Below the pieces are notes generated by a model. It was not told the origin of the DNA and searched no databases. It saw nothing but the letters and a program-made list of their open reading frames with translations. This document shows positions 14,601 to 26,732 of a stretch of DNA of 64,000 nucleotides, piece after piece. The stretch is from Albula goreensis. Taxonomy: Eukaryota; Chordata; Actinopteri; Albuliformes; Albulidae. Position numbers and translations under genes: made by a program. The stretch covers positions 16,225,792-16,289,791 of the forward strand of contig CM040765.1 of the NCBI GenBank assembly GCA_022829145.1, in the 5' to 3' direction. Position 1 is the stretch's first letter, and every line of letters begins with the position of its first letter.

Positions 14601-17600
14601 TCATAATTGGTGATATAGCACAGGAATCTCCAGTTATCAACCGGAGCCTCCAAGTGCTGTGGTCCTGGATGCATGCACTGTGGCTTGTGCTGGTTTTTGT
14701 TGTTACACAGCACTTAGACCATCTGTTTATGATAAAAAAAAAATGCGAAGGACCACAGAAGCTGCCCTTCGGGTTATTATGGAGAATCTGTGGTGTTCTT
14801 CAGAGTAATCATGCTTCTGTCTTCCAGACGTGCCCCTGAAATACCACTCACCTACTGAAGGGATTAAACCCTTTCTGCCAAAACAAAGGTCACATGCTGA
14901 CGCACAGATACACTTTGCTGATAAAAAACACTAAGATTAAAAACTTAAAAAGAGAGTGATGGGATCAGGAAGAAAAAGGACAGATTCTCTGATTGCGCTG
15001 GCAACTGTTGCATTGTGTCCATCCCCACAGATAGTATCTGCATAGACCAATACCAACGCGCTTTGGTGTAAAGAAAAGAGTCAGATAAGTCAAACACCGA
15101 ACAGCGCCTTCTTGTGGTGAACTTACAGCAATAACATAATGCAGGGGGAGCAAAGCTGGATGATGCAATAAAGCGCTTGTTTGGTAACAGAAAGTTAGTG
15201 AGCAGATATTTAACCCTGCTGCTGGTGGTGGTGAGCAGGGCCGAAACGCTCACCTGTGCTGACGCCACAAATGTAATCAAATAGCTGGTAGATGGGTTTG
15301 CCTGTCAGGTCCTCCAGTCGGTGCAACGTCTGCAGAGCAACCAGTCCTCTGGAAACACACACACACACACACCAGTTACATATGGCTGTGTTTCCATGGT
15401 GCATGTTTTTTCTCTTGCGCCCCAAGATCACAGCAATAAAGGTTTGCATATGTGCTGCGGGCCCTCTGGAGGGCGGGTTCCAACATCCTGGGGTTGCTGG
15501 ATTTTCCTGTCTATTTGCCCCAATGCTGCCAGCCTCCTTTTCAGTTTTGTTTGCCAAATACAAATTTCTATTTTTTTTATATGGATTGTTTTGGGACAGG
15601 AAGCATTAAGTTTGATTTTCTGCAATATTTTGGATAAGGAGGAAAGACCAGAGCAAGGAAGCTAGTTTCTTGTTGGTTGGTGTTTTGTTTTTTGTTTAAG
15701 AAATTTAAATTTAACAGCAGATGTTTTTGTGTACCCTCGGCCTACTTACTTGGCCAAGTCTTGGGCTCCAATGCACACGCTCCGTAAGTGCTTCATGAAA
15801 GCACTCTTGCCCATCACTAGCACATAGTCCAACAGAACACTGTTGCTAATACTGAAGTGAGCAAAAGAGACAATGTCCCTGAAGCATACTGTGGATGTGG
15901 CAGTGTTACCTGGTCCCTCCTCCGTCTATGGACAGGACGCGTATTCCTCGGCCTTTAACGGGATCGGTGTACCCCACCAGCGTCAGAGCCTCCCGCACGG
16001 CCGCCTGCAGAGTGGGGTCACCCGCCTGTCTGAGCCGCAGCAGGCAGGGGATCACCTTCTCCTGAGGAGGCCGGAGGGGTCACAGTTACTGCCTTACACA
16101 CAGGCACTCACACTCACACTCAGACACACACACACAGGCACTCACACTCACACTCAGACACACACACACAGGCACTCACACTCAGACACACACACACAGG
16201 CACTCACACTCACACTCAGACACACACACACACACATGCACGCTCGCTCAGGTAAACCTTCCATCAACAGATATCCCAAAACTCAGGCCACAATCAATAG
16301 ATTATCTTCTGAAAAGGCTGTAAAACCTCCTCACCAGCTGATGGCTTTTTAATCTGATCTGAAAGTAAGCTGAGTCATTGGAGACATTTTAATACCCCTG
16401 AAAACTTTGACAGGGAACAATATTCAAGAAAATCCAGGTCTGAATAAAAATCATCTTACATGGTGAGTCTCAGGCCACTGTAGCACAGGCACAAACACTA
16501 CACTGGTGACCTTCGGGGTCACGAGTTTGAATTCAGCACTACGGCTTTGAGCAAGGTACCAGTCCTTGACCTGAATTACGCAATATACGTTGTCATATAA
16601 GCTGGTAATGTGTCACATAATCCTATGAAAACCAACCAAGCAGGGAGAACAAAAACAAGAGACTGCTGCACTGACCAGACTCCACTATCCCAATCCCCTG
16701 TTGCCACAGCACACATGACATTTGAGCTCACAATCTAAAGAACGGAAGAGCACATGTGTGACTGCATATCGTCACAACATTTTTTAGAAATCATTCCAGC
16801 AATTATTATGAAATGGTGGTGGTGGTAAAGAGCTGAAAGTCTCACCCATACTATCGTGAACGTTACACACCTAAAAAAACTATTACAGATATTTAGGAAA
16901 AACTCATCACCATATTTTATTATTACTAGTTAGCCGTTTCAGATTGGGAATAAAAACTGATAGGTAATGTTTGACACTGGTTTCGGTCACACCCACCTTC
17001 ACTGCCACACCCCGGGTCTCAGGGAACTCAAGTAGATGGTAGCTGAGATCCTCCACTCTTTTGATGTAGAGCTTGACATCGGACGCTCTGTACAGGGCCT
17101 GGACCAAGGCTCGGGTTCGGTTGTCTACACTCACCCTGGCAATGATCTGGGATCAGCCCACAGAGATAAGGTTCACTCATCAATTAGTTTAATCAGTGTC
17201 TTATTGTCCAACAATCAATCAGCCAGAGTCAACATGAACACGACAGTATGTGTGCTCGCCCTATGTCAAATCATCAAACACTCTTGAATAGTCATCGCCA
17301 TGTGTTTGTGCATGTGTGCGTGTTGGAGATCACTGTAACCCTCCTCCCCCCCATGTATCAAGACAATTGCGGCCTTCAAAAAAAAAAAAAAATTCCAGAG
17401 GAATCTTATCTGCAGGAACTATGACCATTTGACAGACATAGCTCCCACAAGCTAGTGGATGCTAATACTGCAATGAGATGGAAAGTTCTTGAAAGTTCTA
17501 TCTGAAGTATTGTACGCTTTACTTATCTAGGACACCGCGCTGCCGGTGCTTCTCGTAGGGTCAGGTGGGGCTATTTTTGAAAGGGGATTCAGGGAATTTT

Positions 17601-19362
17601 TACCCTGGATGCTTGCCCAAATGTAACATGAGGTCTGCACGCACCGTTCCCTGGCAGGACATATACTTTGGAACGTTTCCAAAATATACCTTCCATTACG
17701 TCCATGGTGTGGGAACACAAGTCAATCATACAGCTGCGCACTACTACCTATCCAAACTTTCACTCACAGCTTAAATCTGGATTCACATGTACAAATCTTT
17801 GACTTCTGTCTTGTTTCATCTTTGCGCATTAAAGCTGAAGGAGGATGTGGCCTCATAAAATGATTTACTTACACATGTAGCAGTTGGCCAGGCTGCCTTT
17901 GCAATAATCAAGATTACAGAGTGTCACAAAAGCTTTCGAAAACATGTTATATTTTCCCCAAAGGGAGAATGTGGCCTGGTGCCAGCATTGTGCAAGGCAA
18001 CATTACAATAAAATGTGATTCATTATATAAATATACCTTCTACATATACACCCATGTATCATCATCTGAGCTCTTAGACTTTTTTTGTTAAAACTACAAA
18101 TTTTGTTATTTGGCTATGGGTATGCGAACAGCCGGACTCCCTCTGTACCTTCTCCCTCTGCTGTAGCAGGCGTTTGGCCCGGTCCTCGGCCGCCTTCTGC
18201 TCCTTACTCTCCGCAGTCTCTGCAGGGACTTCCACCACCGGAGGCGTCTTTTCCTTCTCTGCCATGACACTTTTGGGGTCTGACCGAAATTTGGGAACTA
18301 AAGGGGCAATGTAGCTGCCAACAAATGCCTGCACGCTAGGGCCAGGGTTGGGCAGGTAATGCCCAATCCCTTTCTTTGGAGAGGTAGGGGGGCTGGGACA
18401 GGGGTGGTCGGAACAGGGGCAACTGGAGCAGGAGCTGCAGAGTTAGGATCAACAACTGGAGCTGGTTCTGCTGACACCTTAGCAGATACAGGCATGGGAA
18501 TGGGGACAGTGCTCCCTGTGCTTTCGCGAGGCTTTCCTGGCTCTACTGCAGAAGATTTGGCACTGTTGCTCATGTCTTCTACCTTTTTCTCATCCATTTT
18601 TGTCGCTGTCCCAAAATAGGCATTCACGTGGTGAGCCAGGTAATTGTACGTTTCGCCCAGGTTGACGCTGAAGTAGCTGGGATGGAAAAGGTCAGAGGTC
18701 TGCCTGGTAACTGTGGTGACCGTGCTTGATGCGCTGGCCGTGCCACCTGGCAGTTGGGCATGGGAGGCCACCAGGCTCCCGTTGGGTTTGGCAGGCACCT
18801 CGATAATTGGTGGCCCCTCTTCTCTAGGGGGCGGTGCTGCAGACACAGGAGGGGGTGGAGTTTCAGTGGATGGGGGTGGAGGCAGGGCCGGGGGCTCAGC
18901 TGTGGCCTCCAGTGTGGGCCCCGACTCCCCACTGCTCACAGGTACAGCACTGGGCTTCAGGCGCGCAATTTTGGACAAGAGGTCAGTGTGGGTCCCACTC
19001 ACGGCCTTCGTCACTGAGTCCAGGGTGCTCCTGATCCGCGACATGTGGTGGCTTAGACTGCTCGACCCTCGCGGCGATGAGATGCTGGCATGGGCTACGC
19101 TTGCGTACAGACCGAGCTTATGCCGCAGCTGGCTGGCCCGGCACAGCCACCCATTCAATCCCCTCCGTTTGGTACTCTGGATCTGCTTCCAGTTGAGATA
19201 GCCAGCTTTGTGGCTAAGCTGCCTTCTGATGTAGAGCCTGGAAGGTAGATGATGAACAGCTGCCAGGTGTAACCACACCTGCTTCTGGCCTTGAGTTTGC
19301 CACAGGTTACCTAGCCAACTCAGGGTAAAGGTGTAGGTGTCTAAAACCCATCGGACAGTCAT
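2424..19362 (-). CDS. pnpla8: Calcium-independent phospholipase A2 gamma (patatin-like phospholipase 8)
   Basis: A membrane-associated lipase of mitochondria and peroxisomes that hydrolyses phospholipid acyl chains. Coding exons, 5' to 3': 18149-19362, 16997-17146, 15910-16061, 15254-15348, 14389-14560, 13920-13977, 13252-13446, 4030-4225, 2424-2693; all join in phase with GT-AG borders. The patatin domain shows the loop SIDGGGTRG (split over 15910-16061 and 15254-15348), the nucleophile motif GVSTG (15254-15348 into 14389-14560) and the catalytic Asp in DGGLL (start of 4030-4225). The C terminus ends SKL, a peroxisomal targeting signal. The N-terminal exon is Pro-rich and low-complexity but keeps the family pattern near [15 protein letters not shown] (Met107), a conserved internal start region. 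Corrected length would be about 834 residues (human 782). Odd: three single-base frame breaks, near 18387-18392, 2619-2624 and 2522-2527. The first ATG at 19362 matches the family N terminus. Confidence 0.93.
2839..2884. repeat. Imperfect (CA)n microsatellite
   Basis: CA dinucleotides interrupted by CG steps, in the last pnpla8 intron about 150 bp upstream of the terminal exon. Confidence 0.85.
4226..13251 (-). other. pnpla8: Large pnpla8 intron (9.0 kb)
   Basis: Lies between the exon ending NDLHQ (13252) and the exon beginning DGGLL (4225). It carries no convincing gene. Longer open frames at 5409-5810 and 10147-10812 lack family resemblance; the second opens at GTG, its first ATG being at 10351. 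It holds a fish interspersed repeat near 7755-7882, poly-A tracts near 4987-5009 and 8503-8521, and a GA run near 6950-6963. Confidence 0.6.
7755..7882. repeat. Fish interspersed repeat with GATCC-type palindromes
   Basis: Contains the left-end text GGGCCTATATTCATAAA and the self-complementary CTGATCCTGGATCAG near its right end. This combination recurs across teleost genomes as a dispersed short element. A degraded relative may sit at about 45950-46015 (CTTGGATCAGG ... AAGATCAGCATTC). Class (MITE or SINE part) is not determined. Confidence 0.5.
15750..15851 (-). CDS. pnpla8: Candidate 102-nt cassette exon inside the pnpla8 lipase domain
   Basis: Between the exons at 15910-16061 and 15254-15348 there is an unused exon-like segment. 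On the minus strand it has a good pyrimidine tract and CACTTCAG acceptor, an open frame of 34 codons and a GTAAGT donor. Its phase (2 in, 2 out) fits the flanking exons exactly. The peptide would begin [16 protein letters not shown] and end DLAK. Inclusion would replace the Arg of the GGGTRG loop with a 34-residue net insertion and probably kill catalysis. Against it: the upstream intron would be only 58 nt, the human gene has nothing here, and I recognise no homologue. It may be chance. Confidence 0.3.
16101..16236. repeat. 34-bp minisatellite, about four copies
   Basis: Units begin at 16101, 16135, 16169 and 16197, each starting CAGGCACTCACACTCA and ending in a CA run; the third unit is 6 bp shorter. 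It lies in the pnpla8 intron, about 40 bp upstream (transcript sense) of the exon at 15910-16061. Confidence 0.85.
16500..16615 (+). repeat. Degraded SINE, V-SINE/DeuSINE-like tail
   Basis: Reads GGGGTCACGAGTTTGAATTC, a box-B-like segment, followed by GCTTTGAGCAAGGTACC and TTGACCTGAATT, the usual central and tail words of fish tRNA-derived SINEs. It is short and diverged, within a pnpla8 intron. Confidence 0.5.
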
Positions 19363-19440
19363 TCCTTTTCATTGGTTTTAGGCCGAATCTCTCTTAAATC
19401 CCCTCTTGGGATAATTCTTTACTTACTTCCAACAGGACGT
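18149..19440 (-). CDS. pnpla8: pnpla8 exon 2: 5' UTR end, start codon and N-terminal half
   Basis: The acceptor CTTCAG ends at 19441 and the start codon is at 19362-19360. The exon encodes a basic, probably mitochondrial-targeting N terminus followed by Pro/Ala/Thr-rich linker and the conserved [15 protein letters not shown] block. The reading frame starting at 19362 runs into the wrong frame at a run of six C (plus-strand G run 18387-18392); the family sequence [20 protein letters not shown] resumes in the next frame. Adding one base makes the exon 405 codons and joins the next exon in phase 0 at QREK/IIARV, exactly as in the human protein. Confidence 0.85.
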
Positions 19441-20463
19441 CTGAAGACAAAGAAAACGTGGTGATGTTATGGATATGACAGCTATCAGCATTTTCAACTG
19501 AAGAAAAAAAATCTATGGATGTCCATATTTGGTGAATTAATGCAAATTGTTCGATCTTCTATATTTGGCATAACATTCAATCAGAGAGAATACTAGTGAG
19601 AATATGTGTATTTTGAAGTTAATTACTCGCTAGGCAGATGTCCTCTGAAATACAATATGGAAATGTTTACATTCCAAAAATAGGCGAACAACAGGACATG
19701 CTGATCAAGAGAACTGCTAAAACAAAAAGGTTTGCCAACACAGGTCATAATGAAATGTTGTGCCAGGATCTAATGTTACGGTCTTTAATAATACATTTAG
19801 CTTGTGAGCTAGCTAGGTAGCTAGATTGCAAAGTTAATTCAAACACAGCTTGGTAGCTACTGCAAATCACTTTTCAGCAGCGGAAACGTGATGTCTTAGC
19901 TAAATACATTTAACAAATTAGACCATGTTTGCGGAGCTACCTAAAATAACTAGCGACCGTTTTAAGTACCAATACAAAACAATGTCAGGCCTCAGCTAGG
20001 ACACAAAAGTTGTTTAGCTAGCTAGTCATTGACAACATACCCAAGCAGCTAGCTAACTCACTTACGTATTTTTATGATATCACGTAAACTAGACACTCAT
20101 TTCTATAACGTTAGAAACCCAACCAGACAAGGATAACCCTAATATGAAGGTCGCTAACAGTACCCAGATAGCTGTCCCTTGTCATAGTTCCACAATTCAT
20201 TCCTTCTAAACCTAGCTACATGGCGCTGTACTGATCTGAATGTCAGATAGAAGTGGTCTACCGACACATTAAGTTCGTTAAATTAAATTCAATGATATCT
20301 GACATTAGAATTGTTTTCAAAGCAGCGAACAAACCACTGAAAAGCACAGCTCGCTAGCTAGCTCTCATGCTTAGGATAACTATCGCTAGCTACCAAAATA
20401 CTTTCACCAACAACATACTCTGCTTCTTAACCTATCGACTTAATAATGAAGGGAGAAACATAC

Positions 20464-20700
20464 CAATGTCCATTTTAGGCTATTCAAAATTACTCCATGG
20501 CTCTGTTTGCCTGTGATGACACATAAATATGGGACAGCCTTTTTAGCTAGCTAGCTAGCCGGCAGAATTCCCGAAAGGGGTAAAGCTGACAGCGCTTTCC
20601 CAACAGTTAGTGGTAGTTCTTCTGCTAATGTTAGCTCAAGCTAACTGCGCTTAGGGTGGGGAAACAGGGGCGGAAGGCAAAATAATTGTCACGTGACTTT
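20464..20700 (-). promoter_or_regulatory. pnpla8: pnpla8 first (non-coding) exon and promoter region
   Basis: A GTATGT donor at 20463-20458 (minus strand) pairs in principle with the acceptor at 19441, giving a non-coding exon 1 whose 3' end is at 20464. The start of transcription is not visible; no clear TATA box is seen. The neighbourhood is rich in the palindromic tetramer AGCT/CTAG (for example 20543-20560) and is the likely promoter by position. Confidence 0.5.
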
Positions 20701-23584
20701 CGTAAAGCCTTTGATAGGCTGGTTATTTTTCATCGTTGACTTGTGCTGGCGATTGGGTGAAAATAACAGACCACTTGCATTTCTGTACGTTTTGTACGCA
20801 GGGTGGACGACTGTTACTTATCACATTCAAATAACATCCTGAGCCATAGAATTAAGGTCGGATATAACGTTGAAATCATGTTTTCTCAAAGATAATTTGT
20901 TTTGGTCTTCTGTGTCAAAGAGGAAGCAAGTGTTAAACAGATTATCAATTAAATACTACTGATATCATTCAAAAGTTAGCATTTTAAGTACACCTTAAAA
21001 TTCAACTAAATACTTTAAATTAAAACACTTTAACTTGAATTTCACTAATAATTTAATTACTGAAAGCATTTAAACATTGGTTAGAAAGAAAACTGCTAAG
21101 CTAAACAGTTAAAATTTACTTACGCTACAGGTCCAAACTTGTGACATGCATACCATTCACACAGATTTGTATGATCAACTGTGGGGCGGTAGGAAGGCTT
21201 ACTATCTGGAAGCAGCACTGGTACTGAAGGACTGATGCAATGCAGAATTGTAAACACTAGGTGGCGGCAAGACTTAACAGAATTTATCAATAAAGGCCAT
21301 TCACATACCCCGCTAAAATTCACAACAGTGAGAATGTTTTACTGTGCCATTTGATCTTTGCAGTGACGTTGAGGCATAGTTTTGCTGAAGAAGATTCCTT
21401 TCAGATGAGATGTGAGGATGAGGTGCTACCTCACTGTGATCAACATGTCCCATGGTACAATGCAAAAACTTTCCTGATGTTGTGACAAAAATAATAACCT
21501 GACTGGTCAGCCACCAACCCCATTTGAGTGGGATTAACAGATCACTAATTCTCCATGGTAGATTTTGAGTTTGGCTGCTGTCACACAAGCAGGTGAGGCT
21601 GGAGATTGATATAAAAACACCAGTCCTTAATTGGAAACTTATGACTCATATTTCTTAGCACTACAATTATACTACATTGCAGTGAGTTATGCAACACTGT
21701 CAAATAAAGATACAACCCCCTCTAAATAAATACCCTTTTCATCAGAACTAGCTAGTTGAAAATGTTTGAAAAAAAAAAAAAAAACATTAGGACACAGAAA
21801 CAAGAAACAAAGCAGCAGTTGTGAACTACCCAATGGCATCACTGAAGACATCAGACCTGACAGAGAGTAACTATTAGACTGTCATTAAATGATGCACTCC
21901 GCTAGGACTTTCACTTGAATTCCAACTAGCCCTGTGGAGAGTAATCATACTGTTGTGCATTGGTTTGTATATCCAAAAAGTTTGAGGTTTCAGCACCATG
22001 GAGAGTTCTTCAGGTTCTTTCCTTAGATGGGAACCCCTGTCACCTGTCTGTCCCTGCTGCAGTACTATAAGGTAAAAATACTTAGATAACAAAGCTGTCA
22101 ATATAAAGTCCCGAAGGTGCTGTATGTGCCATCCCCTCATTCATTACATCCTGAGCCCTGCTGTTACGTATATTACATTAGCACAATAGGTCACAGTTAT
22201 GACACTGTCAAATGAATGACTTATTTATAGCATCTAGGTCTGTGTTCAAGGTGTGATTGATTTTGTCTGTGTGTAGGTGTGTCTGTGAATGCACAATGAA
22301 ATAGTCATGAATTAAATTACTGCTGATTTTGGGTGTAAGAAAACGCATATCAAATTTAGTGTCTATGGGCTCAAGGTTTTGTGATGGTTCATTTAAATGG
22401 TTCAAAAGATATTCAGAGTTCTTGCAGAGAAATGGCTCCTGAATTTCATCTGAGTTCGTAGTGAAAAAATAATTATTTTTACCTAATTGAAATAGAAATG
22501 AATGTTGATTTATTCAGGTTTTTATTCAGGAAAATTAAATTCAGTGTTGTAATGCCACCAAGCACCAGATCTGGTATTACAGTAAGTCTCCTGTGCCCTG
22601 AGAAATTTCATATTTGGGAAAATGTACAGGATGTGCTGTCTTCCAATTACAGTAAATGTATGCATTTTCAGTCCACATTACTTTCTATTTGCATCCAATT
22701 AAGATTGTGAATGACACTCCAAAAATCCTACCTGCCATAGTTTAAGGACATGTGTCATGGAGATATTGGTTGATGAGAATGTAACGATTGATGCATTTTT
22801 AAATGTATGCAAATGTGTCAATGATTCATGTTAGAAGAGTGGTAATATGGATTGGTTTGTTCAGTGCTGAATGTGTTATTGGTGACATTCAACAACTCTG
22901 AGGCTCCTTCATTCACCAAAAGGCACAGGGCCTGCATATAAACCAAGTCCATGAGTGCACTAATGACGTAATGAAGTTGAGACTCTGGAAAAGGCACTGC
23001 CGTTGGAACCATTGAAAGAGACGCAAGATTAATGGAGCAGTTTCCATGGCTTCGGAAAGGAGAAATCCCTGAGGGGAATTAGACACGGGTCATCTAATCC
23101 TGACCACAGTTTCCGATTAGACCCTTGTCATCAGCGGTAATGTGAAAACATGGTCAGCCTGATAATGATCAAGCGTACACCAAACTCAGAGCTGAAGGTG
23201 AGCTCTTCCTGGAGGAGATGTTGTGATGGGCCCTCAGGACCAGAGGCTTGGTTTAGGAAAGGGTTAATAACTGAAGATTCCATAACAGAACTGTGGGCTC
23301 ATCTGATTCCGCCACCCCCATCAGCCTTCTCACTGCTGGGCACATATTTATGAATGGTTCAATTACCTACCCATAAAACAAACCCACAAACCAACTCTTC
23401 ATCCATGCACTATATCCTACAAGACATTGCATAGACATCATGCTTTCATTATTATTATTATTATTATGCTATATAAGTAATATCATTATCATTAATTGTA
23501 GTAATGCAGTATCATCACTGTTTGGCTGCAGTGTTTTCTGAACATCCATCCCTCTCTTCTCTATTACAGTTTAGAGCGACATCA

Positions 23585-23615
<31 letters not shown>

Positions 23616-26600
23616 GTGAAGTAACCATGTGATGGCCCCTACAGGAATGACCAGTTTCAGGTCACTTTTTGCATGCATTAGAGTCCCTGTCTGACTGGAA
23701 ACTCAATTAATATGGCAGCGGTTTCTTTTTGCAAGCTCTGATAATGGGCTCTGCATAGGTCCCTATTGCCCAATCAGTTTGCACTCAGTCACTGGGTGGA
23801 GCTGATAGAACCTATTAATTCTGTTTCATTTTCCTTGGGGATCCAGCATACACCATGAAAATTAACCTGAAGTTGATTGAACGCCATCAGTGTGGCATTA
23901 CATTTTTTGTCAAGTTAAAAAGTTATTGTTCCATGCCTCATAACCATAGCAACAAGGTATAGCATGGTGTTGTTTTATTCTTTGTTGAAAACATAAATGT
24001 GAGCATAAACACAAGAAATAAATTACACTTTTTTTCCAGGAAATCAACATGCTGGCATTGGGCACAAATGATTAATGCAGCTCTTCTTGTGGAATTGAAA
24101 GCCAAGATGCTCATGGAAATCCCAATAAAACATGCAAATTGATGAGAGTAGTTTTTAATGAGACTACCCTCCCTGCATTTTCATGGTTGGATTAAAATGT
24201 TTTGAGTTAAAATTTTAAATGTGTTCATCCAATTTTCAGATCTACCTCAAGAATATGACACGATGTACTTCATTCACAGACTAGTTTCCTATTCCTAATG
24301 TGCTCATATACATTATGGTGTGATTTTGGGGGAAATTACATGTGCCAAGCAATGGACCCTTTTTTTCCACTTGTCATCATACAGAAAATTAATTCTTATG
24401 AAACCACAAGAATGACACTTGAACCAGATTAACTTTGTCTCTTCAAAGGTGCTTGGTATTCACACTCACAGCTCCCAGATCAGACTTGACCACCCCTAAT
24501 CTTTCATCTTTCATGATAATAAACATATTTGGCACCATATGTCCATCTCTGTCATTCTAATGCAGTTGGGTTAAAAGCAAAGTGCCTTCATTCATCTTGA
24601 ACTCAAACCTGAAGATAACAGTAGATTTCTATTTTTTTTAAATCATGTTTTTTTCTCTGTGCTATAAGACAAAAACTAAATGGTGGACAGGAACGAAGCA
24701 CTGTGTACCATTCGATCATTAACAATTTGCATAGATAATATCTGCAAAACCACAGTTATTAATTACGATGCAGAAGGCAAAACGAAAGAGACGTGCTGCA
24801 AGATGGATTCAACATGCCTCTCCACATGTCTGGTGTGACTCACACAAGGGCCAGCAGTTTTGCTCTCATACAAAACATCAGTGGTACTAATTACAGAGCT
24901 GGCTATGGTGGCTCTTATTTGATGTTGCTGCAAAATGTCAATCTCTTTGTGCCATGCTGTGTATCTTAAATATAAGAAGATAGTACCAGTGTCCTCAAAG
25001 GTTATACCTCAGTCGTTTGTTAATAACGCTGCCACGTTGATGTCATACCACATTTACCTCTTGTATACATTTTCAGGTTAAGGGAGCACATCTTTCCTCT
25101 CTCCTTCAGCGTACATAATTATGCGAAAAGGTATACCTCATACAATTTCCAGAATCAAATTCGTAAAATAAACATTGACAGAGACAATCGTCCTCAGATG
25201 TTATGTTATTTCACATACACCCCCAGATATCTTTCTAACATGACTTATCTTTGATTCCAGTTTTCAAATGCAGAGTAATTTGGCTTAGTCCTTTGTTCTT
25301 TTTTTTTTTGGTAAACTTGAGTGCAGTTAGCTGTTCATTCAGGCACTATAAACAGAGTGAACCATGCCACAGCAGAGTGGAAACTGACAGCCTTGCTGCA
25401 GTGCTGCCACAGTGGACATAGGATCCATGGCCAGAGGGTGTTCTCAAGCCAGAGCAGCCCTTGGTTTCAATACAGAATGCAATCCTCTAGAGTTATTGGA
25501 AAAATTATTCTTTATAAAGCCTGGCAGATGGGGAAGGTGTGAGAAACAAATATGTTTGTAGGAAATGCAGAATGGTTTCCACATGTAAAGAAAGGATTGC
25601 TGACAACAATTGTTTGACTCATTTTTTTTTTTCACTTTCGACAGTAAAGATTGTGGTTTTCAGTGCCATGCTCCATTTCTCTTTCACATCAGTAGCGTTC
25701 AGTACAGGGTATGAAACTGCAACAATCTGCTTCACAAGAGGGACAGACTGAACAGAGGTAACCTGGAGCGGTGGTGGGTGGTGATTTGGGGATGTTATAC
25801 ATTGTACAGCCTCACTGTCCCATGGAAATGACAGCTTTTCTTTCATTTAACTCAAGAGAAAAGGAAGCTCAGATGAGATGCAAGATATCCCACTGAGTAT
25901 AAGCAGTTTTGTCTTGAAAAGTACTTCACCTCTCTCCTTTGAGACATAACTGCAGTTTGATGAGTTCAGACAATGGCAATGCTTGTGTGACGAACCAACT
26001 GGATCAGGGGATGTGCCCAAGGTTATATATTGTACATTATGTATGAATTATTCCATTTGATATAATGGGATATGAGGCCAATCGGTAAAGCATGAGTGTG
26101 GCAACACATTGCATGAATAATTTAAGTACAGCGCATCAGAGGAAACATGGTAATGAGGTGGCCTTCTTTGGACACATCAAAGTGACCAACAAGCTGAAAC
26201 TTACATAATGAGATAATAAATATCAGTGCCAGAACGGGTTTCAGAAAATAAATTGGAGCGTAAGATTTCTCACTGCACCTACCAGTCACTGATCAAATCA
26301 GTGTTATTAAGAGATATTGACACTGCTGGAACATCAGCAATTATTATGCGGGCACGTGACAGAGGTGACATTTCTAGAAGTGATGAATGAGGGAAAGTAG
26401 ACTAATTGTTATCAATAGAAAAATAACTATCCTTGTACTGTGTGAGGAATCACATACATAATATATGGAGCGGAAACGAATTAAATGTGACTCAGCCCCT
26501 TGACGAAAATGTTCCTGTAGCGCAACGTCTGAGGAAAAAAAGTACCTGTTGTTGTCATCGCATTAACCGTGCGCATTGACTGAACACCAAAGCTACAAGG

Positions 26601-26680
26601 CAGTCTTCATAAATTGGTGTTCAAATTCGTCTCGGATGATGAAACCAGACACCATAATCACCAAAACATATGTATTTATT
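20701..26680. other. Intergenic, pnpla8 to vasotocin receptor
   Basis: About 6 kb between two divergently transcribed genes. I see no exon of a known family here; the THAP5 gene that sits near PNPLA8 in human is not recognisable. The sequence is AT-rich with short TA-type repeats (23450-23468) and the poly-A run at 23588. Regulatory elements are possible but cannot be assigned by eye. Confidence 0.5.
23588..23615. repeat. Poly-A tract, 28 nt
   Basis: An uninterrupted A run in the intergenic region. No element body is recognised upstream, so it could be a retrocopy tail or simple slippage. Confidence 0.8.
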
Positions 26681-26681
26681 G

Positions 26682-26689
26682 TATATAAA
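26682..26689 (+). promoter_or_regulatory. TATA-like box upstream of the vasotocin receptor
   Basis: TATATAAA lies 44 bp before the receptor ATG. If used, the 5' untranslated region would be very short, so the real promoter may be further upstream with another leader exon. Confidence 0.3.
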
Positions 26690-26732
26690 GCGTATAATGC
26701 TTGTATGCAAATAAATTATTTCATAGGACAAA

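Noticed and set aside
15873..16352. Plus-strand frame of 159 codons
   Set aside because: It is the reverse of the pnpla8 exon at 15910-16061 run into a CA-rich minisatellite.
16500..16560. Possible tRNA gene (box-B-like segment)
   Set aside because: No cloverleaf can be drawn; the downstream text is a SINE tail, so this is a tRNA-derived repeat remnant.
18713..19201. Plus-strand open frames opposite pnpla8 exon 2
   Set aside because: They are antisense shadows of the Pro/Ala-rich coding exon, with Gly/Trp-rich low-complexity content.
20701..26680. THAP5 gene expected from human synteny
   Set aside because: No C2CH zinc-finger (THAP) pattern or exon was found on either strand.
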